From positions 1-64,000 of the forward strand of contig NW_026647303.1 in assembly GCF_950295315.1 (NCBI RefSeq): a stretch of DNA of 64,000 nt, written 5' to 3'. This document shows positions 20,901 through 30,547 of the stretch, one piece after another. The notes under the pieces are model-generated. The model saw only the letters and a list, made by a program, of their open reading frames with translations, was not told where the DNA came from and did no database searches. Each line of letters starts with the position of its first letter. The stretch's first letter is position 1. The stretch comes from Erinaceus europaeus (taxonomy: Eukaryota; Chordata; Mammalia; Eulipotyphla; Erinaceidae). Position numbers and translations under genes: made by a program.

Positions 20901-21539
20901 AATCGTGACTGACAACAGGTGAGGATATGAGTCCCAGAGAGAAGACTGACTGACCATTTTTCTCACTGGTTTTCTGCATGGAAAATAAGAAGAGATCAAG
21001 CTGGGCATCTTCACAATTTCCAGACCCTCATACCTTTGAAACCACTTGGCCCCCACTTCTGGAGGGAGCAGTGAGGCAAGTCAGGGTGTCCTGGCTGCGG
21101 CTGTCAGGACCGGAGCTGGGAGCTGAATTAGAGCCATCCCCAGAAAAGAGGTGGCACTGCTGGGAACCTCAAAGTTTCAGACTTTCCCCTAAGTGACTAT
21201 GGTTCCCAGGTCTTTGTAAGTAACATGGGGGGGGGAGGGAAGTGGAGGAAGAAGAGCCCAGGCATGAAAGAGATACAGCTGAGAGCCACCCTTGTCAGTG
21301 TGCAGAGAGGGGAACCCCCAAGCCCTAGGAGCCTCACACTTCCCCAGAGTGGCTAAGAAATCAAACCGAGGCACACAACACCGCCGGTGGCCTTGGAGGG
21401 GAGACCCCCCCCAGGATTTGAATGTACCACGCCTTGCTGGGCTGATTCCAGCCCACCCCTCCCCCACTCCTAGCTTCCCCCACACACACACATACACACC
21501 AGCACCTTCCTTCTATTTTTCACTCACTCCTTTCCTTCT
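20901..21539. other. unique DNA, no gene seen
   Basis: Small poly-G (21228-21235) and (ca)n (21482-21498) runs only. Confidence 0.45.
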
Positions 21540-21835
21540 CAAAGTTAATTGCAACTTTTTTCTCAGCGCCCTGATCTGGATAAGCCACATCTCATTAGAA
21601 AAAGATTTAGCCGCAGCCCAAGCAGGCTGGAGAAGGAATCCCTAATCAGCAGAGAAAAGATTCGGGTGTAATTGCTCTCTCCCGCCATCCTCGCCTCCCC
21701 TCAGCTCCCCCCCTCCACCACCACCATCTTTCTCTGCTCATTAATCTGGAAGTCGAGGTTGAAAGTCTAGGTGGTCAAGGAGCTAGTGCTGCAGCAAACA
21801 AATTGAGCCCCTTTGTGGGGAGGCGCTGGGGTGGG
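21540..21835. other. candidate conserved non-coding element
   Basis: Repeat-free segment with homeodomain-type cores ('ggtgtaattgctc', 'gctcattaatctgg', 'ccctaatcag') and a balanced composition. Conservation not measured. Confidence 0.3.
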
Positions 21836-21913
21836 GATTGTCTAGAGAGCCTTGGTTGTTGTTGGGGTGTATGAGTCAAGCATCTTGGTTGTTGTGTATG
21901 TGTACGAATGAAG

Positions 21914-21914
<1 letters not shown>

Positions 21915-21952
<38 letters not shown>

Positions 21953-21959
21953 TGTGTAC
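21915..21959 (+). repeat. (tg)n microsatellite
   Basis: About 20 units ending in a ta/cg variation. Confidence 0.97.
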
Positions 21960-22202
21960 AGGGCCGGTTTGTTGCCTTCCTATGTCTTCATGTGCACAAG
22001 TGGTCCCTTGAGTGTTTTCCTCCTGTCTAGACTCAACCGCAGCTGATGGGTGAATGGTGACACGTGAAGAGAGGCACTCAGGATCGAACCATCCCCCTTG
22101 GTACAGGGACACTGGGTCCCCAGACACCCAGCACAGAACCTCACAGCATTGCCACCCCTCCTCCACTGCCAGGGCATGCTCTCCAGTGACCCTGCATTCC
22201 AC

Positions 22203-22238
22203 TGGTGGTGGTGGTGATGGTGATGGTGGGGGGGGGGC
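22203..22238 (+). repeat. (ggt/gat)n with poly-G
   Basis: Imperfect trinucleotide run ending in ten G residues. Confidence 0.9.
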
Positions 22239-22424
22239 ATTTTCATTGTCACTACTTCCTTATGAGCAGGGACTTTGTATCTGCATAGGTTCACTACGAC
22301 AGGTGCCCTGGAGCTGCTATGTGGTGTCAGCACTCATTCTTGGGCTGTGCCCAACAAGGCAGGTGCCTGACTTAGTGAACTATTCCTTGGCCTCCGACTA
22401 TTACTATTCATTTTTTAAAACATG

Positions 22425-22912
22425 TTTTATTTATTTTTGAATAGATACAGAGGTAAGTTCAGAGGAAAGGGGAAGATGGAGAGAGAGAGAGAGAAACTTC
22501 CCCCCTGCAGGAGGTGACCAGGGGCTTGAACCTGGATTCTTTTAAAAAAATTTTTATTTATTTATTTCCCCTTTTGTAGCCCTTGTTGTCTTTTTATTGT
22601 TGTTGTAGTCATTATTGTTGTTGTTATTGATGTCGTCATTGGATAGGACAGAGAGAAATGGAGAGGGAAGGGGAAGACAGAGAGGGGGAGAGAAAGACAG
22701 ACACCTGCAGACCTGCTTCACCATCTGTGAAGCGACTCCCCTGCAGGTGGGGAGCCGGGGGCTTGAACCAGGATCCTTACTCCGGTCCTTGCACTTTGCG
22801 CCACGTGTGATTAACCCGCCGCGCTCCCGCCGCGCTCCCAACGACTCCCTTGGACTTGGATTCTTATGCACTGTAATGTGTGCACTCAACCAGGTTCACT
22901 ACCACTCAGCCC
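22425..22912 (-). mobile_element. SINE-A, inverted, split by a SINE-B
   Basis: Left part 22425-22541 (inverted tail, body, 'ggggcttgaacctggattct') and right part 22850-22912 (head 'ttcactaccactcagcccc'). Confidence 0.9.
22542..22849 (-). mobile_element. SINE-B nested in SINE-A, inverted
   Basis: Flanked by an imperfect 16-bp duplication (22526-22541 and 22850-22865, two mismatches). Near the head the unit cgccgcgctcc is duplicated in tandem (about 22817-22838). Confidence 0.93.
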
Positions 22913-22913
22913 C

Positions 22914-23110
22914 TTACTATTATTATTATTATCATTATTAATTTTGGATAAAGAGAGAGAAATTGAGAGGGAGGAGAGAAAGAGAGACCTGCAGCTGTGC
23001 TTCACTTGCATAACCCCCCCTCCCTGCGCTGGTGGGGACTGGGGGCTTGAACCCGAGTTCTTCCACATGGTAACACGCACACTCGTGCAGGTATGCTACT
23101 GCTCAGCCCC
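22914..23110 (-). mobile_element. SINE-A, inverted
   Basis: (tta)n inverted tail, 'gctgtgcttcacttgcataa', 'gggcttgaacccgagttctt' and head 'ctactgctcagcccc'. Confidence 0.9.
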
Positions 23111-23585
23111 CATAACTATTACTTTTTCATTGAATAAGTCCAACATGCTCCAGAAGACAAGCCAAAACCCACCCTGCTGCTAAAATGTGATGGCGACACA
23201 GGGTCAGAACATGAGATGTCGGCCTTTCTGGAGCCCCCGGTCCCGGGCCCTCCTCCAGCGCCTGTTTCTTCAGTGTGTGAGCCGCCCACCCCGACATCAA
23301 CCATGCATGCAGCTCTCACAGAGGTGACACACTTGGCTTCCTTCACTCAGCTGCAGAGCTGCGTTCTTAGCGCTTGTCCTCCAGCTGTGTGGGAAACACA
23401 GATACTGTGTTCATGCCATGAAATTACTTCAAGGGGGAGGAGAGCCAGGTGCCTCTCTCCTGGGCAGAAGCAGGTCCCAGGGAACCAGCTCTCCCTCCAG
23501 TAAATATACTATTATCAGTAGCAGCCTGGTTCAAAACTAACCCTCTAAGTTGCTGCTTCTTCTTTTTTCAAAAGTACTTCCTTTT
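23111..23585. other. unique DNA, no gene seen
   Basis: The plus-strand frame at 23216-23503 is proline-rich at its start and resembles nothing known. Confidence 0.45.
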
Positions 23586-23589
23586 CTTC

Positions 23590-23782
23590 TATTTTATTGA
23601 TTGATCGATTTTATTGATTGATTGTATAGAAGCAGAGAAATCAAGACAGAAGGAGGAAAGAAAGAGGGGAAAAAGAGAAAGAAAGAGACACTTGAAGCAC
23701 TGCTCTACCATTCACAAAGCTGCCTCCCTGCAGGTGGGCACCGGGGCTTGTCAACTCCGCCAGGTCACTACCACCTGCCTAG
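23590..23782 (-). mobile_element. SINE-A, inverted, shortened head
   Basis: (ttga)n inverted tail, purine-rich body, 'gctgcctccctgcaggtggg', head truncated by a deletion after 'cggggcttgtcaactcc'. An agttgctgct-like duplication flanks this and the next element. Confidence 0.8.
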
Positions 23783-23790
23783 TTGCTGCT

Positions 23791-23918
23791 GATTTTTTTT
23801 CTACTAGAGCACTGATCAGCTCTGGCTTATGGTGGTGCTAGAGACTGAACCTTGGACTTTGGAGCCTCAGGCATGAGCGTCTTTTTGTGTGACCATTATG
23901 CTGTCTAACCAACCCCTA
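23791..23918 (-). mobile_element. SINE-C, inverted
   Basis: 'ctagagcactgatcagctct', 'tagagactgaaccttggact', 'cctcaggcatgagcgtcttt' and 'accattatgctgtctaacca' are SINE-C reversed. Confidence 0.8.
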
Positions 23919-24962
23919 GTTGCTGCTTGTTATCATCCTTCCAAAACAGCCCTCTCTGGAGATACCTGCCCTCACCACTTACTTCTAGTGCAGGAAGAGA
24001 GAGCAACTGCCCACCCACCCCCTGTCAGTGCACACCATGCCTGCAGAGACACTGAGCACCTGTGACTAAGCTCTCCCACCTGCATGTACCCCATAGCCCC
24101 TCCTTGTCCCATGCCCCCCCCCCAAAAAAACAGTGGCTGCTGTTGTCAGAATCAAAGCAAACACTCACCCCCCACGCTCATCCCCCCTCCCTCAAACTTT
24201 GTGGGTCTGTCTGGGCTCAGCCCAGGTAAAATGGTGCCCCTGCAGAGAACCCTGCAAAGAGTTACCCAAGTGCCAGCCTCTGGAGTGGCACTTCCCCATA
24301 AAGGATGGTGTTTTCATTCGGCTGGGTGTGGTGAAGTAAGGCTCTGAATCCCAAAGTAGGGTCAGTCTCTGGGTGCCATGGTAGCCTGGGTCCTACACCC
24401 CTGACACCCTATCTCTCCTCTCCTCTCAGTCCCCTTGGGGTCACACAATCTGTCCTGACGTTGTTCTGATCACTCGCACTGCTGCACCCACAAAACCGAT
24501 GGGAACATTCCCAGTAAAGGTCACAGCCCTGTTTGTAGGTGCAGGAGGAAGTGATCTGGAAAGGGAGGTGCCCAGAGGCCCTCTCAGAGTGGGGAGGGGC
24601 TGAGGATTAGCGCCTGCCGCTGCCCAGCGGGAAGCCAGACCCTCCCAGCCAGCTCCAGATAATCCCAGCAGATCAGCTGCAGGTGCAGACACCACCCCCC
24701 ACCCCCCCACCCCCACCCCACAAGGTGGAAATACACAGACTCTTAGAAGCACAGAGCCTGGTGCTCAGAATGTGTCTCCAGGCCCTGAATGGTACCAACC
24801 AATGCCATAGCCTCTTGCCACCTATGGCTTTTGACCACTTGGAATGTGGCCAGTGTAACCTTAGATCTGTGCAAAATACACATCCAGATTGGAAGAATTT
24901 CTGTGCAAATAAAGAGTGGTGTATCTTGTCAACAACTGCAAATCCATTTGATTGAAGATAAT
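23919..24962. other. unique DNA, no gene recognised
   Basis: Contains poly-C (24115-24123) and a C/A-rich run (24690-24722). Frames to about 114 codons look random. Confidence 0.45.
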
Positions 24963-25594
24963 ACAAGGCAGCCCTGCAGTCGCTCACCCAGTTGAGCCCA
25001 CAAGTTATCATGCACAAGCACCCAGGTTTGAGACCCCACTCCCCACCTGTGTGGGCAAGGGGGCTTCAGAAGCAGTGAAACTGTGTTGCAGGTGTCTCTC
25101 TTTCTCTCTATCAACCCCACCCCATCTCAATTTCTCCTCCTCCTCCTCCTCCTCCTCCTCCTCTTCTTCTTCTAGCGTTTGCCCTTCTTCCGTAGCCAGT
25201 TAACAGCATCAGGTTAATCGTCAAGTTTCGAGACCTCCTTTGAATCTGGAGAGGTGGCAGTCGTTGACTATGTGGGTCATAGTCTGTCTGTAGCCGCAGG
25301 GACAGTTCGGGTCGTCTCTGGCTCCCCAGCGATGGAACATAGCGGCGCACCGGCCATGGCCTGTTCGATAGCGATTGAGGAGGGCCCGATCATAACGTGC
25401 TAGGTCAAAGCCAGGTTGACGCTTGCAGGGGTCTGTGATGAGGTGTTTGTTCTTTACCTCAGCTGTCAATTTCTCTCTATGCTATCAAATAAAAGTTGGT
25501 TTTTAAAAAAAAAAAAAAAGATAAAAATGGCCACTCGGAGTGGCAGATTCATAGTGTAAGCACAGAGCCCCAGTGGTACCCCTAGTGGAAAAAT
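24963..25594 (+). mobile_element. SINE split by a non-LTR retrotransposon fragment
   Basis: Left half 24963-25136 ('gcagccctgcagtcgctcac', 'ccaggtttgagaccccactc') and right half 25466-25594 (tail plus 3' module 'aaatggccactcggagtggc'). A 10-bp duplication tcaatttctc at 25127-25136 and 25466-25475 flanks the insertion. Confidence 0.88.
25137..25465 (-). mobile_element. non-LTR retrotransposon, RT C-terminal fragment
   Basis: On the minus strand an 82-codon frame (25469-25221) contains ALLNRYRTGHGRCAAMFHRW and then CPCGYRQTMTHIVNDC. This is a Cx1Cx(n)HxxxxC pattern like that after the reverse transcriptase in jockey/R1/I-type elements of invertebrates. A frameshift follows, and the next frame reads DAVNWLRKKGKR then stop. 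Beyond the stop lie gaa and gga triplets (25137-25173), probably the 3' tail. The piece is strongly 5'-truncated. It is CpG-rich compared with its surroundings (for example cagcgatgg, agcggcgcaccgg). It is flanked by a 10-bp target duplication in a SINE, so it is younger than that SINE. The clade is uncertain. Confidence 0.8.
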
Positions 25595-25629
25595 GGAAGA
25601 AAACAGGATAGTATAAAAAAAAATGTGAT

Positions 25630-25876
25630 GGGGCCGGGCATTGGTGCACCAGGTTAAGCACACATAGTACTAAGTGCAAGGACTTGCACAAGGGTCCTGG
25701 TTCGAGCTTCACAAGCGGTGAAGCAGGTCTGCAGGTGTCTTTCTCTTCCCCTCTCTGTCTCCCCCTCCTCAATTTCTCTCTGTCCTATCCAATAAAATGG
25801 AAAAAATGACCACCAGGAGCAGTGGATTTACAGTATAGGCACCGAGCCCCAGTGATAATCCCGGAAGCAAAAAAAG
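25630..25876 (+). mobile_element. SINE-B with internal deletion
   Basis: Head and B-box 'cctggttcgagc' jump straight to 'ttcacaagcggtgaagcagg', missing the usual ccccacctgcagggg segment (junction near 25706). The acaacaa block is also absent, and the 3' module is present. Confidence 0.9.
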
Positions 25877-26127
25877 ATCCTATCAACAAGTTCAGCAGTT
25901 CAGTTCTTACATGTAACCTCTTCTTCCTCTTAAGAGGAAGTTGAACTTGATTTGTGGGTTGTGTATTGGGATCAAAGTGGAGTTTAAAGGGGAGGTTCCC
26001 AGCTGTCTCTAGCGTTCATTGACTGCCACCTGCTGGAGAATTCTGGTATAACACAATGTCCTCGCTTACAGGGCTGTTTGCCCTCAGAGTGAAGAGGCTC
26101 ACACCTTCATTTAAAAAGCTGAGGGAG

Positions 26128-26365
26128 CTGGGAGATAACTCACCTTGTAGAGTGCCTGACTTCCCATACTAGAGGCCCCAGGTTCAAGTCCTGATTCAAC
26201 ACGGGATCACCAGGGCATCGGAGGAGGTTCCACAGTCAGGAGCACGGCTCTGATGCCTCTCCTCCCTTTTCTCCTCTTTATATCTCTATTGAAAAAGTTA
26301 ATAGAATTAATTGGGCTGGGAGCAGTGGAATTGTGCATGTGTAATGCCCCAAAGTCACCAAAAGG
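26128..26365 (+). mobile_element. tRNA-derived SINE, diverged
   Basis: 'gagctgggagataactcacc', 'ccccaggttcaagtcctgat', a CT-rich stretch and 'attgggctgggagcagtgga'. Best described as an old SINE-C/D relative. Confidence 0.5.
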
Positions 26366-26399
26366 TCATAAAAGGCAGTAAATATTAAATATAACTGCT

Positions 26400-26540
26400 A
26401 CTAAACACACACACACAGTAAACAGGCACTGTTGTAGGCATTTGGAATTCATCAGTGAACAGAACACACACATGTCTCTGTTCTTTAGAAGCTTACCATC
26501 TTTTAGGGGCTAACAAGCAATTGATAATAACATAATGAAG
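26400..26540. other. unique DNA with small (ca)n
   Basis: (ca)n at 26406-26417; otherwise nothing recognised. Confidence 0.4.
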
Positions 26541-26552
26541 AATACTGATCAG

Positions 26553-26842
26553 GGTTGGAGACATAGCTCATGTGGGAGGGTGCTTGCTTTGCCATGAACA
26601 TAACTTAGGTCTGAATCCCAGGCACCCCCACTCCACACAGTTCTACAGCACTGGGGGAAACTTTACTGGCATCCTCTCTCTCTCTCTCTCCCTCTCTCTC
26701 TCTCTCTCTCCCTCTCTCTCTCTCTCTCCCTCTCTCTCTCTCTCCCTCTCTCTCTCTCTCTCCCTCTCTCTTTCTCTCTCTCTCTCTCCCTCCCTTCCTC
26801 CCTCCCTCCTTCTCTCTTTTTCCTCCTCACCCACCTGAAAAA
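26553..26842 (+). mobile_element. SINE-D with expanded CT tail
   Basis: 'tggagacatagctcatgtgg', 'tgcttgctttgccatgaaca', then a (ct)n/(ccct) tract at 26673-26820. gatcag flanks it (26547-26552 and 26843-26848). Confidence 0.8.
26673..26820 (+). repeat. (ct)n microsatellite, about 150 bp
   Basis: Long dinucleotide run with regularly spaced cccT interruptions, grown from the SINE-D tail. Confidence 0.97.
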
Positions 26843-26892
26843 GATCAGCCTCTAGTAGGGAAGTCCCGACAATGTTTAAAAAATACACATAA

Positions 26893-27142
26893 GGGGCCGG
26901 GCAGTAGCGCAGCAGACACAGTGTGAAGTGTGAGGACCCACGCAAGGATCCAGGTTTGAGACCCCGGCTCCCCCACCTTCAGGCGGGTCCCTTCACAAGC
27001 AGTGAAGCAGGTCTGCAGATGTGTATCTTTTCCTATCTTTCCCTCCTCCCTCAATTTCTCTGTCTCCTATCTAAAATGGAGGAAAATGGCTACTTGAAGC
27101 AGTGGATTTGTAGTGATGGCAATGAGCCCCAGCAATAACCCC
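26893..27142 (+). mobile_element. SINE-B with 3' module
   Basis: 'aggggccgggcagtagcgca', 'ggatccaggtttgagacccc', 3' module 'gcagtggatttgtagtgatg'. The A tail has turned into the polypurine tract that follows. Confidence 0.92.
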
Positions 27143-27410
27143 GGAGGAAAAAAAGAAGGAGAAGGAAGAGGAGGAGGAGGAAAGAAGAAGAAGAAGGAGA
27201 GGAGGAAGAAGAAGAAGAGGGAGAAGGAGGAAGAGGAGGAGGAGAAGAAGGAGAAGAAGGTGGAGAAGGAGAGGAGGAAGAAGAAGAGAGAGAAGGAGGA
27301 GAAGGAGGAAGAGGAGGAGGAGAAGGAGGAAGAAGAGGAGGAAGAGAATAAGAAAAAGAAGAAGAAGGAGAAGGAGAAGGAGAAGGAGGAGAAGAAGAAG
27401 AAGAAGAAGA
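27143..27410 (+). repeat. (gga/gaa)n polypurine tract, about 268 bp
   Basis: Almost every base is A or G (a few T). Triplets gga, gaa and aga are mixed, with partial mirror symmetry. Confidence 0.97.
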
Positions 27411-27771
27411 TCATATCCGAAAGTGAAAAGTGCATAGAAGAAATTTAAGAGTGAAACAAGAACAGTGGGCCTGCTGGGTAGGAGCAGTGAGTGACGATTT
27501 TAAGTAATATTCAGAGTCTCATTGAGAAGTTTATTTTATTTTATTTTATTATTATTTTTAAAGAAAAGAATGAAAGATAAGAATTTACCAGGAAAGAAGA
27601 GCTTATGGGGCAGCAGTGCAAAGGCCTGGGGGCAGGAAGGTGTGATGTGTATTCAGGAACAGGAAGGAGGTCAGGGAGGTTTGGCAGAGGGAGTCAGAGT
27701 AGAGGGGAACAGGAAGTGGAAGAAAGGCCGAACACTGAAAGCTTAGTGGGTTGCACTATTTTCTCCAACTC
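27411..27771. other. unique DNA, AT run
   Basis: (tttta)n at 27531-27550; no gene seen. Confidence 0.4.
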
Positions 27772-27880
27772 GTGGGGGGGGGGGGAGGAGGGGAAGGGGA
27801 GGGGAGGAGGAGAGGGAAGGGATGGAGGGGAAGGGAGGGGAGGAGAGTTGAAAGGGAGAGGGGGAGGGAGAGGGAGAGAG
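27772..27880 (+). repeat. G-rich polypurine tract
   Basis: Runs of three or more G recur throughout, including a run of about 12 at 27775-27786. Confidence 0.95.
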
Positions 27881-27959
27881 TGTATCTGGGGCCTCATGCA
27901 TGACCTCATCACTCCTGCATCTTTTTATTCACTCAGAGCAAAACAGACACCATAGCAAC

Positions 27960-28070
27960 AAAGCTAGACTCAGTACTGTGGTGCTTCCAGGGCTCAAATC
28001 TGGATTATACACATGGCAAGGCACATACCTTACTCAGTGAGCTCGCTCTCTCTCTCTCTCTCTCCCTGAA
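27960..28070 (-). mobile_element. old tRNA-derived SINE remnant with (tc)n
   Basis: 'ccagggctcaaatctggatt', 'ggcaaggcacataccttact', then a (ct)n run at 28045-28064. Resembles the element at 6418. Confidence 0.45.
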
Positions 28071-28108
28071 TATTTTAGCCATATAATTTTTACAATCCTG
28101 TGATTATG

Positions 28109-28228
28109 CAGGGGTAGATGGCATAATGGTTATGCAAAGAGACTTTCATGCCAGAGGCTCCAAAGTCCCATGTTCAATCTCCTGCATCATCATAAGTCAG
28201 AGGGGAGCAGTCTGTGATTTCGCCCCTA
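28109..28228 (+). mobile_element. SINE-C
   Basis: 'agatggcataatggttatgc', 'cagaggctccaaagtcccat', 'ttcaatctcctgcatcatca'. Confidence 0.85.
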
Positions 28229-28274
28229 AGTAGGATATTAGTAAGCAAAACCAAACAGCTTAATGAAACACAAT

Positions 28275-28592
28275 AAAAATACAGCACAACAGATTAAGCA
28301 CACATGGCATGAAGAGCAAGGACAGGAGTAAAGATCCTGGTTCAAGCCCCTGGCTCCCCACCTGTGGGGGTTGGGGGGTCGCTTCACAGGTGATGAAGCA
28401 GGTCTGCAAGTGTTTGTCTTTCTCCCTCTCTCTTTCCCTCCTCTCTCGATTTCTCTCTGTCTTATCCAACAACAACAATAACAGTAATAACAACAATAAC
28501 AAGGGCAATAAAAATGGCCTTCAGGAGCAGTGGATTCATAGAGCAGGCACCGAGCCCCAGCGATAGCCCTGGAGGCAAAATTAAAAAAAAAA
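28275..28592 (+). mobile_element. SINE-B with 3' module
   Basis: Begins within the head ('gcacaacagattaagcacac'), 'aagatcctggttcaagcccc', 'ccaacaacaacaataacagt', 3' module 'ccttcaggagcagtggattc', A tail. Confidence 0.92.
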
Positions 28593-28726
28593 ATTCTGAG
28601 AAAAACATGGTAGTTACTGGTGTGCATCTGTGTGGAGGTCGAGGTGAGAGCAATGGACAGCTGAGGGCATTAAACTTTCGTGGCCAATGTGGGGTGTGGA
28701 GCTGCACTTATAAAATTGACATAGTG

Positions 28727-28916
28727 GAGCCTGGTGGTGGCACAACTAGTTGACCGCACCTATCACTATGCACAAGGGCCCTGGTTCAAGCCCCCAGATC
28801 CCACCTGCAGAGGGAAGCTTCATGAGTGGTGAAGCTGTGCTATGGGTATCTCTCTCTTTCGCTCTTCCTCTCTATCTCTCCCCACCTCTTAATTTGTCCC
28901 TGTTCTATCAAATGAA
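28727..28916 (+). mobile_element. SINE-A
   Basis: 'gagcctggtggtggcacaac', 'ccctggttcaagcccccaga', 'gagtggtgaagctgtgctat', ends 'ttctatcaaatgaaagag'. Confidence 0.88.
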
Positions 28917-29224
28917 AGAGGAGGGGGCCTACATAGCATTGTGACCCCATGGTAAAGTAAGAGAATTCGATTAAGAAAGCAAACAGAAAACCAAAATAAT
29001 GTGTCATATTGTTGTACTACAGCAGTAAACCAGTAGTCCGTGAATCATTCTATCAAATCAGAACTGCTTATTGAAACTGGGTGTGTCTAAATTTGAGGTC
29101 ATCGCTCATTTCCTGAAGTCGTGTGGAGCACATGCCTGGGTCCTATTTGCTACCATGCTGTTGAGGGCTTATGTGTGTAAGTTTATGAAAAAAACAATAG
29201 AAGACGACTGTGGTCTTCTATTTT
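28917..29224. other. unique AT-rich DNA
   Basis: No feature recognised. Confidence 0.4.
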
Positions 29225-29296
29225 TTTTTATTATTAAACTTTGTTTTAGAGCAGTTTTAGGCTCACAGAATAATCAAGTAGAAAGCAGAGTTTCCG

Positions 29297-29640
29297 GGGA
29301 GTCGGGCAGTAGTGCAGCGGGTTAAGTGCAGGTGGTGCAAAGTGCAAGGACAGGAGTAATTGATCCTGGTTCAAGCCCTGGGCTCCCCACCTGCAGGGGA
29401 GATGCTTCACAAGTGGTGAAGCAGGTCTGCAGGTGTCTACCTTTCTCTCCTCCTCTCTATCTTCCCCTCCTCTCTCCATTTCTGTCTATTCTATCCAACA
29501 ACAATGACATCAATGATTTCTCCATTTCTCTCTGTCCTACTCAACAATGACAACATCAAAACAGTAATAACTACAACAACAATAAAAACAAGGGCAACAA
29601 AAAGGAAACAAATAAATATTACAGAATTTTTAAAAAACCA
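29297..29640 (+). mobile_element. SINE-B with internal duplication, 12-bp target duplication
   Basis: The duplication gcagagtttccg lies at 29285-29296 and 29641-29652. The 'tctccatttct...tccaacaacaatgacat' part occurs twice (about 29472-29518 and 29519-29560), lengthening the element. Confidence 0.95.
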
Positions 29641-29970
29641 GCAGAGTTTCCGTATCTATTTTGCCCCTACCTTCCCCCTATTAATGATATCCTACATAGT
29701 GTGATAGGCTTGATAACAATCAGTGAGCCTAAAGTGGCATATAGTATTTTCCAGAGTTCAGAAGTGACATTAAGGATCACTCTTGGTGTCGTGCATTCTA
29801 GGAGTCTGGACAAAGGCATGTGTCCACCATTGTAGTATCACGCAACACTGTTTCTTTGTCCTAAAAATCCTCTTTCTTCTGCCTATTTATCACTCCAGCC
29901 TTTTAGCCCCTGGAAGTCACCAATCTTTTAGAGTCTTTATAGTTTTTTACCTACTCAAGAATGTCAAAGA

Positions 29971-30093
29971 GGGGCCAGGCGGTAGCACATCTGGTTAAGC
30001 ATACATATTTTAGTGCATGAGGACCCAGGTTCAAGCCCCTGGTCCCCAGCAGCAGGGGAAAGGTTCACAAGTGGTAAAGCAGGGCAGCAGGTC

Positions 30094-30140
<47 letters not shown>

Positions 30141-30213
30141 CTTTCTCTCTCCACTTTTCTCTCCCCATCTTTCTATCTCTATCCAATAATAAATAAATAG
30201 TTTTTAAAAAAAT
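29971..30213 (+). mobile_element. SINE-A with (ct)n, 11-bp target duplication
   Basis: The duplication aatgtcaaaga lies at 29960-29970 and 30214-30224. A (ct)n run at about 30097-30132 interrupts the body. Confidence 0.94.
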
Positions 30214-30339
30214 AATGTCAAAGATGGATTAATACAACCAATAGCTATTTTCTTCCTGAATGGCTATTTTCACTTGTAAGTTAATATACATTTAACTTTC
30301 CCCCCTTGTCTTTTTTTAAGCATATTTTTAAACTTCTTT

Positions 30340-30547
30340 AAAAATTTTTTTATTATCTATATTTATTGGAAAAAGACAGCTAGAAATTGAGGTTTTAGGG
30401 GGACTTAGAGAAGAAGAGAGAAAAGAGACACCTGCGGCACTGCTTTACCACTCTCAAAGCTATGGTAGGGGGGCAGGGGTGTGTGTGAACCCAGGTCCTT
30501 GCACACTGTAACGTGTGTGCTCAACCAGGTGCACCACCACCCAGCCC
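30340..30547 (-). mobile_element. SINE-A, inverted
   Basis: T-rich inverted tail, 'ctgctttaccactctcaaag', 'gtgaacccaggtccttgcac', head 'caccaccacccagcccc'. Confidence 0.85.

Noticed and set aside
26643..26945. Long Ser-Leu and Arg-Glu frames
   Set aside because: Translation of the (ct)n tract in a SINE-D tail.
27067..27448. Lys/Glu-rich and Phe/Ser-rich frames
   Set aside because: Both are translations of the polypurine tract.
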